64,000 bases of DNA from Clostridium sp. UBA4548 (lineage in GTDB: Bacteria; Bacillota; Clostridia; Clostridiales; Clostridiaceae), in NCBI RefSeq assembly GCF_002387895.1, contig NZ_DGLI01000001.1:11705-75704 (forward strand). Reading direction: 5' to 3'. Shown in pieces: positions 42,922-51,994 of the stretch. The notes under the pieces are model-generated. The model did no database searches. It saw only the letters and a program-made list of their open reading frames with translations, and was not told the DNA's origin. A program made the position numbers and the translations under genes. How positions within the stretch are numbered: the stretch's first letter is position 1; each line of letters starts with the position of its first letter.

Positions 42922-43413
42922 TTATCTAATTTTATCTAAATACCCACTGATTCTCTCTTTATGCTTCTGTACATATTTATCCGATTCAATAAACTCAAAA
43001 AACTTCTCTTCTGTCATCCACAAATAGGATATTGTTTCACCCTGTTGAAGCTTAATAGAATCTTTATCACAACTAGTTTTGCATAAATAGCCATAATATA
43101 TGGTATTCCTACTCATTGCTTTATATATATGTTCTAGTTCTGTGGTTTCAATTCCTGTCTCTTCTTTTAGTTCCCTGATTGCAGCATCATAAGGGGTCTC
43201 CCCTGCCAATGCACTACCACCTGCACTTGCTTCATATAATCCAGGATAATTTGGCTTTTTTAAATCTCTTTGCATTAAAAGAAACATGCCATCCTCATGT
43301 CTAACTATTATTTCACTTACCAAATGAAATAGCCCTTTAGGAATAGCTTGTCCTCGGATTAGATTACAACCTGCTAGTGTTCCATCTTCCCTATATGCAT
43401 CCCATAGCTCCAT
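42922..43413 (-). CDS. NUDIX hydrolase (IDI-like)
   Basis: Protein of 163 aa. ELWDAYREDGTLAG and HLVSEIIVRHEDGMFLLMQR are typical of the isopentenyl-diphosphate isomerase-like Nudix group. The Nudix box is GGSALAGETPYDAAIRELKEETGI. GGAG precedes the ATG. It probably acts on a diphosphate metabolite. Confidence 0.9.
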   Translation of the reverse strand: MELWDAYREDGTLAGCNLIRGQAIPKGLFHLVSEIIVRHEDGMFLLMQRDLKKPNYPGLYEASAGGSALAGETPYDAAIRELKEETGIETTELEHIYKAMSRNTIYYGYLCKTSCDKDSIKLQQGETISYLWMTEEKFFEFIESDKYVQKHKERISGYLDKIR

Positions 43414-43554
43414 TAGCTATCAGCTCCTAATTTCTAATTTATAGCACTTCTCACTTATTTACTTCTACCATGAAAACTTATCATAACCACTAGTTTTCCA
43501 TTTTATCTTTGCAATTAGCTTAGTTACATATTTTCTCTCTTAACAAATAAAAAA

Positions 43555-43920
43555 CTACCCCTTAAATGCTATAGCATCAAGTTGAACGTTCAGCCCATCT
43601 ACCCCGCCATGATGAGCAAACTCTGTTTGTATAGATTTTCTTGCAGGGTACTTGCCATTAAATCTTTCTTTGATTACTTTTTCTAGCACAGGAATATTCC
43701 AAATATCTCTAAACAAACAGTCAATTTTTACTACTGATTCTAAAGTTAAGCCAATTGATTTCAGTCTTTCTTCTAAATGGTCCAATGCGCCATTAATTTG
43801 ATTCTCAATAGGCTGTCCAATATTACCAACACAATAATTTATAAAAGCAAAATCACCAGCCTCAACTATCCCAGAGTGTGCCCATTCCTCGTTTACATCA
43901 CTTCTTACAATCTCTCTCAT
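43555..43920 (-). CDS. RidA/YjgF family protein
   Basis: Protein of 121 aa. GIVEAGDFAFINYCVGN, INGALDHLEERLKSIG and KIDCLFRDIWNIPVL follow the RidA pattern, with YPARKSIQTEF around the arginine that binds the substrate carboxylate. It would deaminate imines/enamines if active, but the last beta-strand (GVDGLNVQLDAIAFKG) differs from typical RidA (usually ...VEIEAIA), so it may belong to a divergent subgroup. GGAGG precedes the ATG. Confidence 0.88.
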   Translation of the reverse strand: MREIVRSDVNEEWAHSGIVEAGDFAFINYCVGNIGQPIENQINGALDHLEERLKSIGLTLESVVKIDCLFRDIWNIPVLEKVIKERFNGKYPARKSIQTEFAHHGGVDGLNVQLDAIAFKG

Positions 43921-44016
43921 TTGCTCTGCCTCCTTTTAAATATTAAAAGACAATTTATATTGTTTTTAGTGTTTTTGTATTATTTAACTCAAGTTTTTAT
44001 TTACTAATTCTAATAT

Positions 44017-44051
44017 ATTTTATCATAGGATTCCTACCAAAATATACCTAA
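44017..44051 (-). promoter_or_regulatory. Degenerate promoter-like repeat, copy I
   Basis: Minus-strand TTAGGTATATTTTGGTAGG then CCTATGATAAAATATATT keeps the frame of the dispersed element (GGTATATTTT, ATGATAAAATATA) but with many changes. Located 100 bp before the RidA gene. Confidence 0.35.
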
Positions 44052-44126
44052 CATACAAAATATTTCAACGAAATAAAAAAATATAGTTTTAAGAATACAT
44101 CGTAGCTTATCTTTATAAACAAAAAT

Positions 44127-44183
44127 AAAAGAGGCTAGTTCAAAATAGAAATTAATTTCTAAACTGACATAGTCTCTTTTATT
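44127..44183 (-). terminator. Terminator-like inverted repeat
   Basis: Arms AAAAGAGACTATG and CTAGCCTCTTTT with the inner palindrome AGAAATTAATTTCT, 105 bp after the stop of the gene at 44287. A 64-codon frame over this site is not considered a gene. Confidence 0.55.
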
Positions 44184-44286
44184 TATCACATCAATGGGAT
44201 CTTTAAGAAAAATCGAAGCCTTCACCATTCTATGAATTCTTTCCTTAATATAGCTTTATTAGAGCTCGCCTAAACAAACACTAAAT

Positions 44287-44625
44287 CTAGTCCACGTAAC
44301 CTGTTCCTATAACTTTATAATCTTCAATGGAAACAAATATGCCTATTGTATTTATTGTAGGATTATTCTCTTTTGTTGTAAAAGAAATAATATATATCTC
44401 CTTACCGATATAAGTTTCCTCACTTATATTCCCCATAGATGGAGACAATGTTACTTTTCTTACTTTGCCACTTCTCCAGCTGCCTTTAATAAAGTCCTTA
44501 GCTTCAGGGCCAAGTTGTTCCCATGCTGCTCTTTTCACATTAGATTGCTCCTTAAAATAGGAGCTACTTGAATAAAGTGCGAAAATTACTATTATGGAAA
44601 AAATAATTATAATGATTTTTTTCAC
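44287..44625 (-). CDS. Small membrane-anchored protein, unknown
   Basis: Protein of 112 aa with an N-terminal membrane helix (about 3-20) and an extracytoplasmic domain (GPEAKDFIKGSWRSGKVRKV, IGIFVSIEDYKVIGTGYVD). GTG start 9 nt after GAGGAG. It lies 22 bp after the anti-sigma-like gene and so is the third gene of the sigma operon. Confidence 0.75.
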   Translation of the reverse strand: MKKIIIIIFSIIVIFALYSSSSYFKEQSNVKRAAWEQLGPEAKDFIKGSWRSGKVRKVTLSPSMGNISEETYIGKEIYIISFTTKENNPTINTIGIFVSIEDYKVIGTGYVD

Positions 44626-44647
44626 AGATTACAACTCCTCAATTCTT

Positions 44648-45862
44648 CTATATTCCATTTCTTTGGATTTGAAGCACCTCATAACTACCACTCTTTAATA
44701 GTACTATTATTGGATGTTCCTTAGAGGTTTTAAAAGTCACCATAATTATTTCCTCTGGTGATTTTTCATGATTTAAATACCATCCTTTAGAATGATAGGT
44801 TACATAGGACTCCTCTAAGTTAACTATTGTTTTCCTCTCTTCCTCAGTTAAAGCACTATAAGCAGCTTCTTTAGCCTTTTCCTTTGAAAAGCCAACCTTT
44901 TCCTCCACAGCTTTTTTAATCTTACTTTCTAAGTCTACTAGCTTGTCACTACTATAAAGCTCCTTAAATTCTTCCTCATCCTCACAAATGGATTTATGGT
45001 TGTTAATTATGATGTTTTCACCCTTATATTTAAGAATTTTACCTCCAACATAATAACCATCTTCATCAACCTTATAAAAAGAGGGAACCTTATCTACAAA
45101 TACTACTACATTATCTTCAGGGTAAAGTAGTCCACTGCCGTAATCACCATCCACCACCATTTTCTTTTTTGCTTCCTCTAACTCTTCCTTACTCATATTA
45201 AACTTTTCATCTATGCCATGGTTAATTATAAATTGGTAGTGAGTTATTACTCCCCCATGACTGTAAACAGTGATGATATCTCCTGGTTTGAACTTATTAT
45301 CATAACTTTCCTTAACTAAAAACTTTGCCTTAGTTAAAGTAGTCTTATCACTTACAAAATAATTCACCCCTAAAACTTCACCCTTTAAAGTGTCCACTGC
45401 TCCAAAAACCCGATCTTTTAAGGTGATTGAATAAGCCTTACTTGCCATAATACCTGCCCCATCTGAATCTTGAGTTGGAACATTTTCTCTTTTTACTATA
45501 TAGCCTTCCTCTGCTAACTTTTCTTTTTCCTTCATTATATCCGCTGTAGTGATAGGCTCTTTAACTACCTCTTCCTTGGTACTACTTATATCTTTTGAAC
45601 TATCTGAAACCTTCCCTACATCTAAATTATTTGGAATAGCTTTATCTGAAGTAAATCCTTTTGTAATTCCAAGGATACTTCCCGACACTATTATAATTGC
45701 AAGGGATGCAACTAAAGCCTTGCTATGAAACCACTTTGGTTTCTTTTGGTTTTGAGCTATATCAATGGATTTTTTGATAACATCATCAATGTTTGCTTCT
45801 GTAGTTAAAACATCATCCCTAATTTCACTTTTTATTAATTCATCAAATTCTTTATTATCCAT
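44648..45862 (-). CDS. Putative anti-sigma factor, membrane protein
   Basis: Protein of 404 aa. The cytoplasmic N-terminus (about 1-45; acidic, DNKEFDELIKSEIRDDV) is typical of sigma-binding domains, one membrane helix follows (about 48-66, ALVASLAIIIVSGSILGI), and a large outside domain with an internal segment (GFSKEKAKEAAYSALTEEER). AGGAG precedes the ATG, 4 bp after the sigma gene, so they are coupled. The ligand or signal is unknown. Confidence 0.8.
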   Translation of the reverse strand: MDNKEFDELIKSEIRDDVLTTEANIDDVIKKSIDIAQNQKKPKWFHSKALVASLAIIIVSGSILGITKGFTSDKAIPNNLDVGKVSDSSKDISSTKEEVVKEPITTADIMKEKEKLAEEGYIVKRENVPTQDSDGAGIMASKAYSITLKDRVFGAVDTLKGEVLGVNYFVSDKTTLTKAKFLVKESYDNKFKPGDIITVYSHGGVITHYQFIINHGIDEKFNMSKEELEEAKKKMVVDGDYGSGLLYPEDNVVVFVDKVPSFYKVDEDGYYVGGKILKYKGENIIINNHKSICEDEEEFKELYSSDKLVDLESKIKKAVEEKVGFSKEKAKEAAYSALTEEERKTIVNLEESYVTYHSKGWYLNHEKSPEEIIMVTFKTSKEHPIIVLLKSGSYEVLQIQRNGI

Positions 45863-45866
45863 TATT

Positions 45867-46352
45867 TCACTCCTTTATATCCATCATAATTTTAAGTTCA
45901 CTTCTTACTTTTGATAATCTAGATTTCACCGTGCCAACAGGCAAATCTAATATCTCTGCAATGTGCTTTTGTGGTAAATCTTCATAATAATATAGCACTG
46001 CAATAATCTTTAAATCATAATTTAGTTTATTTACAAGATCTCTAAGTTCTAGTTTGTCATGGTTAAACTCTTCAATGCCTTGAGGAAAATCCTCATTAAA
46101 TGTAATTAACTTTTTCTTCTTTAAGATATTCTTGCATTGATTAATCAAAATGCTGGTTAACCAGGTTTTTATATATTCTTCCTTTTGCAATTTGCCCAGG
46201 GATTTAAAAGCCCTCAATACAGTTTCTTGAAAGGCATCTTCCACATCCTGTTCATTTTGCACAATTCTTTTAGTTATTCTATAGAAATAATTTTTATTAT
46301 CGTATATAGTTTGTATTAATAAATTTTCCGCTGCAGCTTTATTAACCAACAA
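45867..46352 (-). CDS. ECF-type RNA polymerase sigma factor
   Basis: Protein of 161 aa. Region 2 (IVQNEQDVEDAFQETVLRAF, KTWLTSILINQCKNILKKKK) and region 4 (DLPQKHIAEILDLPVGTVKS, RLSKVRSELK) are clear. The start is a TTG 6 nt after GGGG. A possible ECF promoter upstream on the minus strand, TGAACC then 16 bp then GGTCTA (46370-46401), suggests autoregulation. Confidence 0.93.
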   Translation of the reverse strand: MLVNKAAAENLLIQTIYDNKNYFYRITKRIVQNEQDVEDAFQETVLRAFKSLGKLQKEEYIKTWLTSILINQCKNILKKKKLITFNEDFPQGIEEFNHDKLELRDLVNKLNYDLKIIAVLYYYEDLPQKHIAEILDLPVGTVKSRLSKVRSELKIMMDIKE

Positions 46353-46369
46353 ATCAACCCCTTCAATAA

Positions 46370-46401
46370 TTAGACCACCATAACCTTATATTGGTTCAAA
46401 A
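46370..46401 (-). promoter_or_regulatory. Possible ECF-type promoter of the sigma operon
   Basis: TGAACC - 16 bp - GGTCTA on the minus strand resembles the TGAAAC/CGTC pattern of clostridial and Bacillus ECF promoters. A sigma-A-like alternative (TAGAATATAAC) lies further upstream at about 46462. Confidence 0.35.
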
Positions 46402-46503
46402 AAACTTTAAGTTTTTTCTTTTTTTATGTAAATCTGATTTTTTCTGAATATTAGTTATATTCTATCATGATTATGGTTGAACCCTATAAGCCCCATAATA
46501 AAA

Positions 46504-46552
46504 AGAGGCATCTCAAAACAAATTCTTTTGCAAAATGTTTTGAAACACCTCT
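46504..46552 (-). terminator. Terminator after oligoendopeptidase gene
   Basis: Stem AGAGG..TCAAAACA / TGTTTTGA..CCTCT, 24 bp after the stop at 46576, with TTTTTAT on the minus-strand side. Confidence 0.65.
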
Positions 46553-46575
46553 AAATATATTTTATTATTCATAAG

Positions 46576-48270
46576 CTAGACTAAGTTAGCTTCAGCTTCA
46601 AGTATCCATTCTCTAATAGATTTTATGATAGATTCAATACTTCCTTCTTTAAAAGGATCTTGTAAGTTTCCTAACTTAACAATATCCATAAAGGACTTAC
46701 TTCCCCCTGCACTACATACCTTCATATAATCTTCCCAAGCTTTATCTCTATTTTTCTTAGCTTTACTCCAGAAATTAAATGCAACAACCTGTGCTAATCC
46801 ATAATCTATATAATAAAAAGGCCCCCAGAAAATGTGTGATTGACGTAGCCAGTATCCGCCTCTATCTAAAAAACTATTTTCTTCATAGTCCCTATAAGGA
46901 ATATATTTCTTTTCAAGTTCTCTCCAGAAACTATTTCTCTCTTCATATGAAGCTTCAGGCTTTTCATAAACAAAATGTTGAAATTCATCAACTACAGCAA
47001 TGTAGGCTAATAAAAATAATGCACTGCACATATGAGAGAATTTATATTTTTCTCCATCTTCCTCAAAAAAGTCCTCTACCCAAGGTTCAGTTAAAAATTC
47101 CATGGTCATAGAATGAATCTCTGATATATCTTCAGTTGCTGTTAAATACTCTGGTATTTTATGATTTCTGCATAAATAATGTTGAAAGGCATGTCCAACT
47201 TCATGGGTAAATACATTGAAATCTTCTATAGTTCCTTTGTATACGCAGTATATAAATGGTGCAGAGTATTTGGGTATATACTCACAAAATCCCCCCTCAT
47301 CCTTTCCATCTCTTTTTTCAATATCAAAAAGATTTCTCTCACAAATATATTTAAAGAACTCATTTGTTTCTAATGACAATTCCTCATACATCTTTTGAGT
47401 TTTCTTTATAATTGAATTCTCGTCCCCTTTTAACAGAGGATTACCACTTAAGAAAAATATTGATTCATCATAATATCTTATATTTTCCACATTCAACCTT
47501 TTAGCTTGTCTTTCCATCAACTCTTTGTTCAATGGCACAACATATTCTAATATTTGCTTTCTAAAATTAGCTATCATTTCTTTATCATAGCCAATCCTAT
47601 TCATTCTTGCATATCCCATATCAACAAAATTATCATATCCCATTTTTATGGCCATATTATTTCTTAGCTTTACAAATTTATTAAATATTTCTTGCATTTC
47701 TTCTTCATGTTCTATATATATTTGAGTTTGAGCTTCATAAGCACGCTTTCTCATTTCTCTATCTTCAGAGCATATATAATTATCAAAGTCCCACCTTCCA
47801 AGTTCTTCTCCTTGAAATTTTGTCTTAAAAGACTGCCCTAATTTAACATATTCTATTATCAACTTTTTTTCCTGTTGCAAATCCTCTATTATGTCTTTTG
47901 AAATACATTTTGTCTTCATTTCTGCTAAATCAAATAATTGATTTCCATACTTTTCTTTAAGTGTAGCTTTAAACTTTGAGCTATTTAAAGCTTTATAGTA
48001 GTCACAAACTAAATCCTCTAAAATAGGTTCAGCATCAGCATAGTAATCCATTTCCTCACTATAAAATTCCTTATCTACTCCTAAGCTATTTCTTAACTCA
48101 CTTAATACTCTCATTGATGTAAACTCACTTCTAATATTATTAATTTCATCTATTATTAAGCATTGTACTTCAAAAGAATTAGCTTCATTTAGTTTGTTTA
48201 TTAACTCAGTAATCTTATTCTCAATTTCTTTTATATCTACACGTTGGTATTTAAAATTCTCAAACTTCAT
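46576..48270 (-). CDS. pepF: M3-family oligoendopeptidase F
   Basis: Cytoplasmic zinc metallopeptidase of 564 aa. The zinc motif is HEVGHAFQHYL (HExxH), with the third ligand E in SEIHSMTMEFL downstream, plus the C-terminal GPFYYIDYGLAQV segment typical of the M3 PepF group. It cleaves short peptides. AGGGG precedes the ATG. The housekeeping-like size and composition contrast with the small genes around it. Confidence 0.95.
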   Translation of the reverse strand: MKFENFKYQRVDIKEIENKITELINKLNEANSFEVQCLIIDEINNIRSEFTSMRVLSELRNSLGVDKEFYSEEMDYYADAEPILEDLVCDYYKALNSSKFKATLKEKYGNQLFDLAEMKTKCISKDIIEDLQQEKKLIIEYVKLGQSFKTKFQGEELGRWDFDNYICSEDREMRKRAYEAQTQIYIEHEEEMQEIFNKFVKLRNNMAIKMGYDNFVDMGYARMNRIGYDKEMIANFRKQILEYVVPLNKELMERQAKRLNVENIRYYDESIFFLSGNPLLKGDENSIIKKTQKMYEELSLETNEFFKYICERNLFDIEKRDGKDEGGFCEYIPKYSAPFIYCVYKGTIEDFNVFTHEVGHAFQHYLCRNHKIPEYLTATEDISEIHSMTMEFLTEPWVEDFFEEDGEKYKFSHMCSALFLLAYIAVVDEFQHFVYEKPEASYEERNSFWRELEKKYIPYRDYEENSFLDRGGYWLRQSHIFWGPFYYIDYGLAQVVAFNFWSKAKKNRDKAWEDYMKVCSAGGSKSFMDIVKLGNLQDPFKEGSIESIIKSIREWILEAEANLV

Positions 48271-48327
48271 GGTTGGTTATCCCCTTTAAATTCTCTCTTT
48301 TTTATTCCTTTTATAATCTAGATACCC

Positions 48328-49032
48328 TTATAAGGAAGCTTCTTCTGCAAAATATTCCACCCATGCTGGATAAAAACCAGCTGCTAAAGCAGTTCTCATG
48401 GAAGCAATATTTCCACTCCAAGTTGTATAATATGGTATTTTATCTAGCTTTAATATCTCCTTTGTTAGTTCTTGAGTAAGTAATTTTGCTAATCCTTGTC
48501 CCCTAAATTCTTTCACAGTATCTATACCTATTTGCCATAGTGAATCATGATCATTGTCAGCACCAGCTAATGCTGCTATCTTTCCTTCAATAAAAGCTGC
48601 AATTGCAATTTCATCTTTTTTATAGTTTAGCGCATTTTCAAATCCAGGGTATTTTAAATAAAACTCCCTCATATTTTCCTTTTGTATTTTCTTAAGAACT
48701 ACATTGTCTGGGCATGTAATATGCTCATTTTTACTATAAAGAAATCTCAAATACTCACCTGCAAGGCATAAATGATTTTCTCTTAATTTACACTCAATCT
48801 TATGAAGGTTTTTCCCATCAATAATATCCTCAGCAAGTGTATCTATAAAATTTTCCTCTGCCCAGTTAATTAAATCTTTTCTTCCTACAAAAACCATTGA
48901 TTTTCCAAAGGAAATCATACGAAATACTTCTTTATCATTTTCCACAAATACATTTTTATCATGATTAAACACATTATATTCTAAGTTATTACTTTCAATA
49001 TAATAGTTAATTACCTTCTCTTTGCTATCCAT
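48328..49032 (-). CDS. GNAT acetyltransferase
   Basis: Protein of 234 aa. The C-terminal GNAT domain (about 125-230) has LWQIGIDTVKEFRGQGLAKLL (motif A) and ASMRTALAAGFYPAWVEYFA (motif B). The N-terminal 110 residues are family-specific. The start is the ATG at 49032 with AGGAG upstream; an earlier ATG has no site. Confidence 0.87.
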   Translation of the reverse strand: MDSKEKVINYYIESNNLEYNVFNHDKNVFVENDKEVFRMISFGKSMVFVGRKDLINWAEENFIDTLAEDIIDGKNLHKIECKLRENHLCLAGEYLRFLYSKNEHITCPDNVVLKKIQKENMREFYLKYPGFENALNYKKDEIAIAAFIEGKIAALAGADNDHDSLWQIGIDTVKEFRGQGLAKLLTQELTKEILKLDKIPYYTTWSGNIASMRTALAAGFYPAWVEYFAEEASL

Positions 49033-49142
49033 AATTAAAATCTCCTCTGAAAATTCATATTCTTTATGTCCCTCTATCAATAATAATTAGTAGTGTAATT
49101 ACTTCTTACTAATATCATTCTATAACTTAAGAATACTTAAAA

Positions 49143-49529
49143 TTAATATGTTGAGTAAGGTAGTAGTTCTTTTATAGTTACTTTCTCTATGCCATTTTCA
49201 GTTTGAACTAAAACCTTAATATTAGGAGCATACTGCTTAAGTAATTCTCTGCAATTTCCACAGGGTGGAATTATAGTGTTATTTTTCTTTGGCGACCTAA
49301 CTGCAACAATAGTATCGAAATTACGCTCTCCAGCGGTAATGGCTGCACCAATTGCTATATATTCAGCACATGAGCCATGATGTGTATAAACATTTACCCC
49401 AACATAGATATTACCATTCTTACAACGTATTGCTGCTCCTACTGTATGATTTTCATCAACTTCATCAAAATTCTTGTTAATAACCTTTTTTGCTTCTTCA
49501 ATTAACTCTAAATCATTACTATCAACCAT
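49143..49529 (-). CDS. Cytidine deaminase-like (blasticidin-S deaminase-type) protein
   Basis: Protein of 128 aa. Zinc motif GSCAEYIAIGAAI (here CAE replaces HAE/CAE) and PPCGNCRELL form the CDA active site. The N-terminal VGAAIRCKNGNIYVGVNV is standard. Motif order and length fit both Cdd and blasticidin-S deaminases; isolation within a resistance-like island favours the latter only weakly. AGAGG precedes the ATG. Confidence 0.88.
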   Translation of the reverse strand: MVDSNDLELIEEAKKVINKNFDEVDENHTVGAAIRCKNGNIYVGVNVYTHHGSCAEYIAIGAAITAGERNFDTIVAVRSPKKNNTIIPPCGNCRELLKQYAPNIKVLVQTENGIEKVTIKELLPYSTY

Positions 49530-49658
49530 AATTAACCCTACCTCTTTTATTGTAATTTATTATTTTATAGCCTACTATTTAGTTTTAAAAGCACCTTGTT
49601 CGTGCCCTAAATTTCAATAGTTACATTGCTTAAATTCTATATTTTGATTACGGATCAT

Positions 49659-50186
49659 TTATAAATTAATCCAATATCGTTGAGTGGTTTCAGAAAAAGC
49701 CTCATTATAAATCTCATTTTCTAATACTCCACTGTTATTTTGAATAACCTTTGCTGATGCAACATTTGTTTTATTGCAGGTTATTAAAACTTTACTTAAA
49801 TTCAATTCTCTGCACTTCTCCAAGGCTAATTTTAACATTAAAGTTCCGTATCCCTTTTTTCTTTCGGTTGGTCTTATTGAATAACCTATATGTCCTCCCC
49901 TATTAAATAAGGATTCATTTAATTTATGCCTTATAGTAATCATTCCAATTATTTTGCTATCTTCTGTTCTAATAAAAAAGTAAGTGTTTCCAGGCACCTT
50001 GTCTTCTGGTATGTTTGCTATGTCTAAAGACTTCTTAAGTTTAAGTAACCATTCATCATAATTATCATACCTATTAAGTCCCGCTGTACCATTAATTTCT
50101 GAATTATGCTTTAAGAATTCTTGTATATATTCAAATGCTTGCCTTTCAAATTCCTTTGAAGGAGCTATCAATGTAAAATCTGTCAT
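49659..50186 (-). CDS. GNAT acetyltransferase
   Basis: Protein of 175 aa. GGHIGYSIRPTERKKGYGTLML is motif A and ASAKVIQNNSGVLENEIYNE motif B. It belongs to the common group ending in TQRYWINL. The last codons of a homologous gene survive as a fossil at 57164. GAGGTG precedes the ATG. Confidence 0.9.
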   Translation of the reverse strand: MTDFTLIAPSKEFERQAFEYIQEFLKHNSEINGTAGLNRYDNYDEWLLKLKKSLDIANIPEDKVPGNTYFFIRTEDSKIIGMITIRHKLNESLFNRGGHIGYSIRPTERKKGYGTLMLKLALEKCRELNLSKVLITCNKTNVASAKVIQNNSGVLENEIYNEAFSETTQRYWINL

Positions 50187-50291
50187 TTTCTCACCTCATA
50201 AGTTAATAATTTGTTGTTACACAACAATTTGCTATTCTCCAAAATCTAATTCATTTCCGTCAAGTCCATGAATCTCTCTTTACTTTATACC

Positions 50292-50861
50292 TTATTCTCC
50301 TTTGTAAGATTTTGCATACCCTTTCTTATCATCTTCATCATCAAATACATTAAACTTTGATAATATTTCTGCACCAAAGTCTACAAAGGATCTTCCTTTA
50401 GCGGTAATTATATTTTCATGCTTTACAACTTTTTCTTCTAGATAATTTCCCCTAGGAAAACAATCCTCTATTCCATTATCTACATAATAACTATGGTCTA
50501 AGGTGGTAGTGTACCTATGATTATCTAATACACCTGCTTTTGCTAAAAATTCGGGTGCAGCACATATTGCGCAAATTAACTTTTTCTCCCTATCCAGCTT
50601 TTGTATTAGTTCTATTAATTCCGTTCTGCACTCCCTTATGATTCCACCAGGTATAATTAGTCCTTCAATATCCCCAAGCTCAATTGCTTCTTTTACTGTC
50701 ATATCAGGAACATATTTAAGCTGAGACAAAGCCTCTATTGTATCTCTTTCATAAGCAACACTAACTATTTTAACTTCTTCTATGCATCCTAACATATGGC
50801 ATCCTAATGTAACTTCAAAATCTGCCATACTATCATAAATAAAACACAATATTTTCCCCAT
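50292..50861 (-). CDS. DJ-1/PfpI family protein
   Basis: Protein of 189 aa. The nucleophile elbow is LICAICAAPEFLAKAG with the conserved cysteine, and E is in the first strand region (SMADFEVTLG). Members include glyoxalase III, chaperone and ThiJ-like proteins; no close assignment possible. GGGG precedes the ATG. Confidence 0.9.
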   Translation of the reverse strand: MGKILCFIYDSMADFEVTLGCHMLGCIEEVKIVSVAYERDTIEALSQLKYVPDMTVKEAIELGDIEGLIIPGGIIRECRTELIELIQKLDREKKLICAICAAPEFLAKAGVLDNHRYTTTLDHSYYVDNGIEDCFPRGNYLEEKVVKHENIITAKGRSFVDFGAEILSKFNVFDDEDDKKGYAKSYKGE

Positions 50862-51061
50862 TTTAAAATCCCCTTTTTATATAACATTTAACTTATTTTG
50901 TTATCCTCAATATTAAATCTGTTACTAAATTATCTAAATCGAATAATATTAATTTTTCATGTTAATAATCCAATTTAAAATTCACTAGGTGAAATAATAT
51001 CTATTAACCCCCTCCTACAATTCTATATATTCCTATTAGGATTACCTTTTACTCTTAAACC

Positions 51062-51226
51062 TTAAAGATACATTCCAATTGCATACTCAGTCTGCTGATA
51101 AAATTTATAACCTATACTTTCATAAACTGATAATCCCCTAATTATTCCTTCTCTGGTTGCAAAACCATCATTATTGTTGTTTATCAATGGCAGTGCTTCT
51201 GTTGGTAAACTCTATACGAAGATTAA
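51062..51226 (-). pseudogene. GNAT C-terminal remnant
   Basis: A minus-strand frame reads LPLINNNNDGFATREGIIRG then LSVYESIGYKFYQQTEYAIG, MYL-stop, i.e. motif B and end of a GNAT gene. A stop precedes it and motif A is missing. Confidence 0.6.
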
Positions 51227-51266
51227 GCTTAGTAGAAAACTGCAAATTATATTCATATTAGATATC

Positions 51267-51879
51267 CTATAGAATCACTGTTAATATTAAACTTGATACC
51301 ATGTTAATAAGTATATGAGCAATCATAACCGGCATAATGCTGCCATTACTTTTTCTATCCACAATGTATCCAAATGTATACCCTAACAAAAAAGCATTTA
51401 TAATTCGTACAGTGATATCTACTAAGGATGCTGAACCTCGTATGACGAAATGTGGCAATGCAAACACAATAGCCTGAAGAACATTTCCCTTTAAAAACCC
51501 AAGATTCTTAATGAGTTTTTTTTGCAACAAATCCTCTAAAAAGAAGCTCTTCTGCTATACCTGTTTTCAAGCCATAAAGCAAAAGGTACATGAAGAATGT
51601 TAATGATGTAAAATCTTGTGTATCAACAGTACTCCTACCACTATATCCTAACTTGATTACCAAAATATTAGTTGATAATGTTACTAAGTATACTATAGTA
51701 ATAATAAGAACTGTCTCAAAGACATTGATTTTTTGTGGCTTATAAATACCTATTGAATTTAAAAATCCTTTTGATGATTTTTCTTTAATCAGATACCAAA
51801 TAAGAGGTATAGTTGAAAAGAATAAGATATTAAATATAACACCAATAAATTCGTTAATCAGTGTATTGATTACATTCAT
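51267..51879 (-). pseudogene. CPBP intramembrane protease, frameshifted at an A8 tract
   Basis: The N-terminal part (51508-51879, ATG after AGGAG) has membrane helices and the catalytic EELLFRGF motif. The frame then runs into a stop after A-rich codons (VAKKTH). The rest (IFALPHF-like VFALPHF and MPVMIAHILINM with conserved H and N) continues in another frame to 51267. Removing one A of the eight at about 51517-51524 restores a complete CPBP/Abi protease of about 200 aa. Could be a pseudogene, a sequencing error or slippage-controlled. Confidence 0.8.
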
Positions 51880-51994
51880 ATTTATACTCCTTCTGTTATT
51901 GGTCTAGCCTTTCCCTATACTCATCATCCCAATAAAAAATAGTAATTAATCTCTTTTCTAATTTCATCTGTCATTAATGCTTTAAAAAGAGGAA

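Noticed and set aside
44034..44228. 64-codon minus-strand frame
   Set aside because: It covers a terminator-like inverted repeat, has no ribosome binding site and no protein-like composition.
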